Shown here one piece after another: positions 17,925 through 24,517 of a stretch of 64,000 nt of DNA. The translations under genes and the position numbers were made by a program. The first letter of the stretch is position 1. The number at the start of each line of letters is the position of its first letter. Source of the DNA: Stieleria magnilauensis (GTDB taxonomy: Bacteria > Planctomycetota > Planctomycetia > Pirellulales > Pirellulaceae); assembly GCA_007753675.1 (NCBI GenBank), contig CP036432.1:4934394-4998393 (forward strand). The letters are read 5' to 3'. Under the pieces are notes generated by a model. That model did no database searches. It was not told where the DNA came from and was given only the letters and a program-made list of their open reading frames with translations.

Positions 17925-19055
17925 ATGAATCGATTTGCCAATCACGCCCGCGTTGCGGTTCCTGGAGTCGTCGCGGGCCTGTGCATGTTGATGATGTTGT
18001 GCCCGTTCGAGACGTTCGATCGGGCTAGCGATCGTGCGATGGCTCAAGATGCTGTTGGAGCGACTGAGCCGACCTATGTCGGCAAACAGGTTTGCCGCGA
18101 ATGCCACCCAGAGAATTTTGAACTGCATCGCCACTCCGGCCACGCCGATACGTTTGCGACAACGCTCGAATCGGAGATCGCGAAGAAGTATGCCGAGAAA
18201 GCGTTGGATGCCGGAGAGCCTTATGGCGTGTTCCAGTATCGGTTCGGACAAGACGGGCTACAGACTCGGCGGATGGCCGATTCAAATCAAGGTGCGTTCC
18301 CGCTTCAATACGTTCTCGGGTCTGGACGCAATGCGGTTACACTGCTGACGCTGATCGACGACAAAGGGGCAGATGTCGCCGGGGTCGAACACCGGATCTC
18401 TTGGTTCGGGTCTCATGGTGATTTCGGTTTGACACCGGGACACGCTGGCATGGTCCCGGGAAACACAACCGAAGTTTGGGGCAACGTCGTCCGTGGAAAG
18501 AGCGTCCAGCAATGCGTCTATTGCCACACGACCACGGGCACCGTTGTCGGTACGGAGATCGTCAATCTGGTTGCCGACGTGAACTGCGAAAAATGTCATG
18601 GCCCGGGCAGTGGGCATGTTCGCCAAGCAAGAGCATCGTCGTCACCGCCGCCGTATTCAGTGGGCCGCGAACAATGGGATTTGGAGTCGGAGTTGCAATT
18701 GTGTGGCGACTGTCATCGGTTGCCGCGCCACATCGATCCGCTCGCGCTCCGGGAATACACCAGCGAATTGCTTCGCTTTCAACCTGTCGGGCTGCTGAGG
18801 AGCGAATGCTACTTGGAATCCGAAGGCAATTTCATGTGTTCGACGTGCCATAACCCGCATCAAGATTCAAAGACCAAGTCAACGGCTGACTACGAACAGG
18901 ATTGCCGGAATTGCCATCAACCGAATTCCGACGACCATGTCGCGTGCAGTGTGTCTCCGACGGACGGTTGTATCGAATGTCACATGCCGGCGAAAACGTT
19001 CGAGCAGGGGATGGTCTTTCACGATCATTGGATTCGCATTCGGAAGGAACCATGA
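17925..19055 (+). CDS. multihaem cytochrome c, seven CxxCH motifs
   Basis: 376 residues with a signal peptide (hydrophobic stretch VAVPGVVAGLCMLMMLC, likely cut near AMA-QDA). Seven haem-binding motifs are visible in order: CRECH, CVYCH, CEKCH, CGDCH, CSTCH, CRNCH and CIECH. The first and last parts resemble the cytochrome c-554/NrfB-like 'multihaem c-type cytochrome' families; no catalytic signature for a named reductase is visible. It should carry electrons in the periplasm or at the cell surface. ATG 17925 was chosen for the signal peptide; ATG 17850 adds 25 residues without one. Its stop overlaps the next start (ATGA). Confidence 0.9.
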   Translation: MNRFANHARVAVPGVVAGLCMLMMLCPFETFDRASDRAMAQDAVGATEPTYVGKQVCRECHPENFELHRHSGHADTFATTLESEIAKKYAEKALDAGEPYGVFQYRFGQDGLQTRRMADSNQGAFPLQYVLGSGRNAVTLLTLIDDKGADVAGVEHRISWFGSHGDFGLTPGHAGMVPGNTTEVWGNVVRGKSVQQCVYCHTTTGTVVGTEIVNLVADVNCEKCHGPGSGHVRQARASSSPPPYSVGREQWDLESELQLCGDCHRLPRHIDPLALREYTSELLRFQPVGLLRSECYLESEGNFMCSTCHNPHQDSKTKSTADYEQDCRNCHQPNSDDHVACSVSPTDGCIECHMPAKTFEQGMVFHDHWIRIRKEP

Positions 19056-20677
19056 AAACGCTGTCTGGAGGCGGTCTGTCTCAAGCATGCTGCCCATGGA
19101 GTTGGCCGAAATCGCTTCGACGAGACGCTTTGTTTGTCGCGACTTGTTTCGGTCTGCTGATTTGCCTTGGTGGTTGTGGTCACGAAAGTCGAGAAACGAA
19201 CGGCGGCGTGTTTCACTCCGCTGCTTCGAATTCGAACGCTTCGACCGTCGCGGCTGAAATCCAGGTCCACGAACGACGGAGTCCTGAACCGAAGCCCTAC
19301 GCTCGTCCGATCCTTGATGACGCCTCCACGGAGGAAGAACCGATGCCCGCTCCGGCGACTGCCCCTCCGACGGACACGCGGACAGATTCGCGGACAGATT
19401 CGCGGACAGATTCGCGAACAGATTCGCGGACAGATTCGCGGACAGATTCGCCGACAGATTCGCCGACGGATTCGCTGACGGATTCGCTGACGGATTCGCT
19501 GACGGCGGCCGAAGCGGGCAAGCTTGCTGCCGAAGCCTTGCGCACCGGTGACATCGACGCGGCCTACCAACACGCCAGGACCGCGATGTCCCAGACGCCC
19601 GAGGATCCGCAAGTGATCTTCTTGATGGCTCGTGTGCTGGGATTGCGCCACCGATTTCCCGAAGCGGTCCGGATGCTCGATCGGCTGGTGGTCTCGCATC
19701 CGGAAACCCGCTTGCCCGCCTTGGGACAGACGTCCGAGTGGCTTGTTCTGCACGGCGACTACGCGGGCGCCGAATCACGCTTGCGAAGTCTCTTGGATGA
19801 GGTGCCCCATGCCGCGATGGCCCATCGCGCGCTGGCAAACTTGCTGCTCGGTTTGGGAAGACGTCTCGAAGCGGCCGATCACCTTCGGACGCTTTGTCGC
19901 CAGGGGGACATCCAGGAATCGGAGTTGCTTTCCCTGTTGCAGGTCTCGACCCCGATCGTGGGAACACGCGTGATCGACCCCCTCAATGAGTTGGCCGAAG
20001 CGCTCGACTTGATCGCCGCGAACCAACTGCAAGAGGCACGTCGCGTGTTGCTTGAATCCTCGCGTCACGACGCCGATCACAACGCACTGCTCGGACGAGT
20101 CTTGGTGCTTCTACATGACACCGAAGGACTTGAAGAATGGAACCCGAACAACAACCTGGACCGCCGCGATCGCCAGACCTGGTTCGCCATGGGGGCACGG
20201 CATGCCTGGTCGGACGACCACGCATCCGCGACGCGTTGTTTTTGCGAAGTCGTGCTGCGAGATCCGACGGATGGTCAGGCGTATGAATTATTGAGTCGAT
20301 CGCTGTCCGAATTGGGACAGGAAGAATCTTCGAACGCTGCGGCCGAGTGCGCCGAGCTGATCGCGCGGACCCAGGTCATCGCCGCCGCGTTGAAGCCATC
20401 GGCCAACCAGCGACTGGCTCAGATCGACGAGCTCGTGCAGATTCTTGAGCAACTGCGGCGTCATGACGAGGCACTGGCTTGGCGGTCCGTGCAAGTGCTG
20501 TACGGGCAATCGGTGCTCACCAAACAACAGGCGATCGAGCGGATGCGGCAGATCAATCAGCGTCGTGTGGAGCTTCGTCAATCCGGTAGATTTGGGCCCG
20601 GTGACTCGTTTGTCGTTTGTGGCGTGGAGCTGGAGGGGTTGCGGGAGACAGAGGTGGGGACAGTGGAGGCAGAATGA
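19052..20677 (+). CDS. TPR lipoprotein with a 12-bp tandem repeat linker
   Basis: 541 residues. The signal ends in LLICLGGC, a lipobox. A low-complexity linker encoded by a 12-bp tandem repeat (TDSR, then TDSP, then TDSL units) separates the anchor from a TPR-rich domain that fills the rest. The start codon overlaps the cytochrome stop (ATGA), so both proteins are probably made together. A TPR lipoprotein next to a multihaem cytochrome could organise a surface or periplasmic complex; the TPR/FG-GAP lipoproteins of the divergent arm are possible partners. That role is inference. Confidence 0.82.
   Translation: MKTLSGGGLSQACCPWSWPKSLRRDALFVATCFGLLICLGGCGHESRETNGGVFHSAASNSNASTVAAEIQVHERRSPEPKPYARPILDDASTEEEPMPAPATAPPTDTRTDSRTDSRTDSRTDSRTDSRTDSPTDSPTDSLTDSLTDSLTAAEAGKLAAEALRTGDIDAAYQHARTAMSQTPEDPQVIFLMARVLGLRHRFPEAVRMLDRLVVSHPETRLPALGQTSEWLVLHGDYAGAESRLRSLLDEVPHAAMAHRALANLLLGLGRRLEAADHLRTLCRQGDIQESELLSLLQVSTPIVGTRVIDPLNELAEALDLIAANQLQEARRVLLESSRHDADHNALLGRVLVLLHDTEGLEEWNPNNNLDRRDRQTWFAMGARHAWSDDHASATRCFCEVVLRDPTDGQAYELLSRSLSELGQEESSNAAAECAELIARTQVIAAALKPSANQRLAQIDELVQILEQLRRHDEALAWRSVQVLYGQSVLTKQQAIERMRQINQRRVELRQSGRFGPGDSFVVCGVELEGLRETEVGTVEAE
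19369..19500 (+). repeat. in-frame 12-bp tandem repeat, about 11 units
   Basis: Units of GACAGATTCGCG and variants run from 19369 to 19500. Variants are grouped: mostly ..CGCG (Arg codon) first, then ..CGCC (Pro), then GACGGATTCGCT (Leu). Blocks of like units suggest recent slippage. The period is a multiple of three, so copy changes keep the reading frame. Confidence 0.9.
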
Positions 20678-20796
20678 TGGGGGGCCCCGAGTGAGGGATC
20701 AATCACTTGGGCGAAAAATCCGGGATTTTGCAATCCGTCTGCGTGGCGGTGTCGTCTGACTTTTGCACAGGTGGCTTCGAAACGGAGAGATGAAAG

Positions 20797-21195
20797 ATGT
20801 ATTACAAGCTATTAGCCGACCTGACCGTCGCGGTTCACTTCGGCTACGTGGCGTTCGTCGTCTTGGGGGTTCCGCTCACGATCCTCGGCGCATGGAGGGG
20901 TTGGGGTTGGGTGCGGAACCGCTGGTTTCGCGGCATTCATTTGACGATGATTTTGGTCGTCGTCTTGGAAGCCTGGGCGGGCGTGACGTGTCCGCTGACG
21001 ACGCTAGAAAAGGACTTCCGAGCGGCCGCGGGAGGGCAGACGTACCAAGGCGACTTCATCGCCAATTGCCTGCACGACGCGATGTTCTTTGACCTGCAAC
21101 CGTGGGCCTTCACGGTCGGTTACACGCTGTTCGGTGCGTTGGTCGTCGCCACACTGGTGCTCGTCCCGCCGCGCTGGCGAAGGCAACACGGCTGA
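20797..21195 (+). CDS. DUF2784 family membrane protein
   Basis: 132 residues with about three to four membrane helices. The sequence begins MYYKLLADLTVAVHFGYVAF and contains RGIHLTMILVVVLEAWAGVTCPLTTLE, which is the pattern I know for DUF2784. Function is unknown. A purine-rich stretch with GGAG precedes the start. It stands alone between the TPR lipoprotein and the convergent hypothetical gene. Confidence 0.82.
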   Translation: MYYKLLADLTVAVHFGYVAFVVLGVPLTILGAWRGWGWVRNRWFRGIHLTMILVVVLEAWAGVTCPLTTLEKDFRAAAGGQTYQGDFIANCLHDAMFFDLQPWAFTVGYTLFGALVVATLVLVPPRWRRQHG

Positions 21196-21208
21196 AGGCA
21201 AGAACAGG

Positions 21209-21238
21209 TTGGTCAAAAAATGGGTTGGTCAAAAAATG
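21209..21238. repeat. direct pair of TTGGTCAAAAAATG repeats
   Basis: GGTTGGTCAAAAAATG occurs twice head to tail just after the DUF2784 stop. It matches the elements near 5833 and 5881-5930. Confidence 0.6.
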
Positions 21239-21289
21239 ACAGAGCGTGACGGCTCTTTGGCATGCTCAGCACGCCCGACGCAGTTGTCC

Positions 21290-21331
21290 CGAGAAGCTAT
21301 CAGCTATCAGCTAACTGCTAACTGCTAACTG
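21290..21331. repeat. 7-bp tandem repeats (AGCTATC, then CTAACTG)
   Basis: Two copies of an AGCTATC-like heptamer lead into three copies of CTAACTG, ending at the stop codon of the leftward hypothetical gene. Simple heptamer runs of this kind are unusual in coding-dense DNA and could vary in copy number. Confidence 0.6.
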
Positions 21332-22195
21332 CTACGGCCGACGGGCGGTTCGAACGACACTGTCGATCAATTGCTCGGTCATCCGGGCGCGGTATTCCAT
21401 CATGCTGTTGGGACCTTGGAACCCGACCACGGTCTCGTCCCAATTGAGTTCTTTGCTGATCATGTGACCGGCGTCCAGGTCGAACTTGATCGTGCCGTTA
21501 CTGAGTTGTTGGACGACTTGGGCCCGCACGGATTGTTCTTCGATCGGCGTCAGCGGTTCACTGCGGACCGACAGCGTGGCGACGCCGGATTTCACTTTTT
21601 CCAGCGTGTAGAGTTCACGGATCTTGATCGGTTTGACCAATCCGTCTTCGGTCCGCGTCTTGATTTCTCGGGGGATTGCCCAGGAGTCGCCGATCGCGAT
21701 CGGTTCATCGGGCAAGGCCAGGGACAGCGAGCCCATTCCCAGTGACGCTTTACTGCCGCCGTTGTCTTGGCGGTCGGTTTCTTGGCCGCGGGGGTTGATC
21801 GTCACAGTAGCCAGTGTTTTGCCGATCTGCTCGGCCACTTTGGAGAACACTCGGGGCGGTTCTTCGCCGGATTGGCTGGACCACCGGATCTCTTCTTTGT
21901 CGCCTTGTTGTTGGGTCATTTCGACAGAATCGACGACGTGATCGAACGTCATCTCGTCGCCGTCGACGTGCGTGACGGCCCAATGCCGCTGGCTGACGGT
22001 GTGGACCTGTGAGATTTCCTCGTCGCCTTTCAGCCGGGTCTTGGTCTTTGCCACATGCGTGACTTCGTAGCTGAGTTTTTGCCCGCCGGCCAACGAATAA
22101 CGCAGCAAGTATTTGGTCGATTCATCGTCGGCGGCAAAACCGATCGACCCCAAGGTGGCGAGGGTGAATGCGATGGCGAGGCAATAACGGTCCAC
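21332..22195 (-). CDS. exported hypothetical protein, beta-rich
   Basis: 287 residues from GTG 22195, which has a strong AAGGAG site nine bases upstream and a signal peptide (VDRYCLAIAFTLATLGSIGFA-ADDE). The mature part alternates polar and hydrophobic residues as a beta-sheet protein would, with lines such as GDSWAIPREIKTRT and DLDAGHMISKELNW. It resembles the DUF6263-like exported proteins, but I am not certain. No catalytic motif is visible. The longer frame to 22336 is not needed. Confidence 0.7.
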   Translation of the reverse strand: MDRYCLAIAFTLATLGSIGFAADDESTKYLLRYSLAGGQKLSYEVTHVAKTKTRLKGDEEISQVHTVSQRHWAVTHVDGDEMTFDHVVDSVEMTQQQGDKEEIRWSSQSGEEPPRVFSKVAEQIGKTLATVTINPRGQETDRQDNGGSKASLGMGSLSLALPDEPIAIGDSWAIPREIKTRTEDGLVKPIKIRELYTLEKVKSGVATLSVRSEPLTPIEEQSVRAQVVQQLSNGTIKFDLDAGHMISKELNWDETVVGFQGPNSMMEYRARMTEQLIDSVVRTARRP

Positions 22196-22378
22196 GGTTC
22201 CGGTCTCCTTACACTGACTCGAGTTGAAGGTGGGCCGTGAAACTCGCAGATTCGCAATCGCGGTGCAAGAGCGATTGAGAGTGGCTGTTCGGAAGCCCAG
22301 GGGGCGGGCGCCAACCGGCTGATCATCAATTGACATCAGCCGGTTCGCGCAGCGCGAGCGGCGCCCTTGGCAACGGCG

Positions 22379-22512
22379 GTGTTAGCGGAACGGCGCGAGC
22401 CGTCCGGTAGCAGCATCGAAGATGCGTTGACAGACCGGAGGGCTCGCGCCCTACCGCTAACAAATGACAAGACAGACCGGAGGGCTCGCGCCCGACCGCT
22501 AACAAACGACAA
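22379..22512. repeat. dispersed GTTAGCGG..GGCGCGAGCC repeats
   Basis: Three related copies (GTTAGCGGAACGGCGCGAGC and the reverse-complement form ending CCGCTAAC, twice) sit between the hypothetical gene and the sulfatase, in mixed orientations that can pair. A further copy lies at about 32913-32941. Nothing else is seen in 22196-22560. Confidence 0.6.
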
Positions 22513-22560
22513 GGTATTGGGCCTCGCGGCGTGCCGCGAACAACCCGCTCGACCTGCAAA

Positions 22561-24000
22561 TCAGGGGGCCAAGGGGGCCATCTGCGCGTCGAAGGCCTGC
22601 CAGCGATTGATCAGCTCTCTCAACTTATCACGCTGCATCCCGGCCAAGTCATGCTCTTCGGAGGGATCGATTTTCAGATGGTACAACTCGATCGGTTGGC
22701 CTCGTTTGGGACGCACAATTTTCCAGTCGCCGCTGCGCAACGCCTGTTTGCCGCCGGGCATTCGCCAATAAAGATGTTGACGACCGGTTGCGATCGGGTT
22801 GTCGATCCATTGAAACAGACTGACGCCATCGGCCTGGGCGTCGGCCGGCAGCCCGGCCAAATCCAGTGCCGTTGCCGCGATGTCTAGACTGATCACCGGT
22901 CGCGGTTCGGAGACGCCTTCGGGCAACCGGCCTGGGAAACTCCAGACCATCGGGATTCGGATGCCGCCCTCGTACAAGGATCCTTTTCCGCCTCGCAGCG
23001 GGGCGTTGCTGCTGGTCAGCTCGGCGGTCGGGCCGCCGTTGTCGCTAAGAAAGACGACGAGCGTGTTGCGGCGCAATCGGTGCTGGTCGATCGCTGAGGT
23101 GATCGCACCGACGCCACGATCGAGCGAAATCAACATGCCGGCAAAGATTCGGCGTTGGATGTCGGTGATTCGTCGCAAGGCCTGGCAATCGTCGAGCTTG
23201 GCCTGCATCGGGCTGTGGACGGCGTTGTAGCAGACCATCAAACAAAACGGATCATCGTGATGTCGGTCGATGAACGAAACCGCTTCCTCGGTGATCGCTT
23301 CGGTGAGATAACGCGACTCTTCGATGATTTCCGTGCCGCGCATCATCGGGTTGTCTTGGTCATAAGACGGTTCACTCATCCGGGCATAATTGCCGCGAAT
23401 CAAGTTGTCGGTGCGGATCCGTTGACCGACTTCCAGACTGCTGTCGCGGATCATGGTCAACACGTTCTGGTAGGGAACACCGTCGGCGTGTGATCCCGGG
23501 ACATAGAAGTGCCCTTCGTGCAGGAATCCATAAAACGAATCGAACCCTCGCTGCATCGGATGCCGCGGCGGGGTCGCTCCCAAATGCCATTTGCCGACCA
23601 GTCCGGTCCGGTAGCCCGCTTCGTTGAGTTTTTTCACGAAGGTGGTTTCGGAGGTCGGTAGCCCGGCGTCGGGAAGCAGATTTCGTTTTCCGGTCGGATT
23701 GATGTCGTATCCGAATCGGGACTGATACCGTCCGGTCAGAATGCCGGCCCGAGAGGGGCTGCAGTAGGACGACGTGACGTATCCGGCGGTGCAACGGACG
23801 CCGGCATCAGCCAGGGTGTCGATGTGGGGAGTCGGGATTTGCCGGTTGCCCATCATCCCGGTTTCGCCATAACCCAAGTCGTCGGCGACGATCACCACGA
23901 TGTTCGGGCGTTCGTCGGCTCGTTGGCGTTCGTTGGCCGAGGCAACGGGGCAGACGCAGAAAGAAACAGCGAACAGCAGTGCCAGCCAACAAGGTTTCAT
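22561..24000 (-). CDS. type I sulfatase (formylglycine-dependent), exported
   Basis: 479 residues with a signal peptide (MKPCWLALLFAVSFCVCPVASA). PNIVVIVADDLGYGE supplies the metal-binding aspartates. CSPSRAGILTGR at residue 80 is the canonical C-x-P-S-R site, where the cysteine becomes formylglycine. VGKWHLG and the later FLSDNGGP motif complete the arylsulfatase pattern. It should remove sulfate esters from polysaccharides or glycans in the periplasm, a common planctomycete capability; the exact substrate cannot be read. No maturase gene is in the window. Confidence 0.92.
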   Translation of the reverse strand: MKPCWLALLFAVSFCVCPVASANERQRADERPNIVVIVADDLGYGETGMMGNRQIPTPHIDTLADAGVRCTAGYVTSSYCSPSRAGILTGRYQSRFGYDINPTGKRNLLPDAGLPTSETTFVKKLNEAGYRTGLVGKWHLGATPPRHPMQRGFDSFYGFLHEGHFYVPGSHADGVPYQNVLTMIRDSSLEVGQRIRTDNLIRGNYARMSEPSYDQDNPMMRGTEIIEESRYLTEAITEEAVSFIDRHHDDPFCLMVCYNAVHSPMQAKLDDCQALRRITDIQRRIFAGMLISLDRGVGAITSAIDQHRLRRNTLVVFLSDNGGPTAELTSSNAPLRGGKGSLYEGGIRIPMVWSFPGRLPEGVSEPRPVISLDIAATALDLAGLPADAQADGVSLFQWIDNPIATGRQHLYWRMPGGKQALRSGDWKIVRPKRGQPIELYHLKIDPSEEHDLAGMQRDKLRELINRWQAFDAQMAPLAP

Positions 24001-24011
24001 GCTTTCATTCC

Positions 24012-24101
24012 CTACCGGCTGGCGACCAAGATTTGGCCGACAAACAGCCAGACGAAGGTAAAGAGGATTCCGAAGGAGGTGTGAAGCAGTTCGATGGACA
24101 C
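24012..24101 (-). CDS. possible 29-aa single-helix membrane peptide
   Basis: A GTG-started frame encodes SIELLHTSFGILFTFVWLFV followed by GQILVASR and a TAG, that is, one clean membrane helix. It ends 11 bp before the sulfatase start on the same strand, so it could be the first gene of a two-gene unit. No strong ribosome binding site is visible and the length is too short to judge by composition, so this is tentative. The rest of 24102-24517 shows nothing I can support. Confidence 0.28.
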   Translation of the reverse strand: MSIELLHTSFGILFTFVWLFVGQILVASR

Positions 24102-24517
24102 TTGACGTTCTCGTGTAGATTTAGCGCTACCTGGTTGGCCTGCCACCGCTCCCTGGCTGATTCTGATTCGCCGTTTCCGGCATTCGCAACGGTTCCGTTT
24201 GTTGTTGCCCGTTGAGCATCCCGGCCGTCATGTCCGGTCACTGTACCATTGTTGCCTCTGGTGGCGGTGTGTCAGCAAAATTCGTCTCGAGTTGGCGGCA
24301 ATGCGGACGATCATGTCGCTCCAATAGCAGCTAGCAAAACCTTGACGATTGCCGAACCTTGACCGCCTTGGCAAACCTTGCGGCGCGGGCAAGCTTTTTC
24401 GCTCGATCGGGTCTTTGCAGTTCCAGCAGCGGTATTCACGTCGGTTGAGTTTGACGGACGATTTTAGCCGACAAGCCTTGTTGGGAAACTGAAACTGGCC
24501 CACCTTTCGGACACTGC

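Noticed and set aside
18879-19967. 362-aa minus-strand frame with SAN-type repeats
   Set aside because: The repeats are the reverse reading of the 12-bp tandem repeat in the TPR lipoprotein gene.
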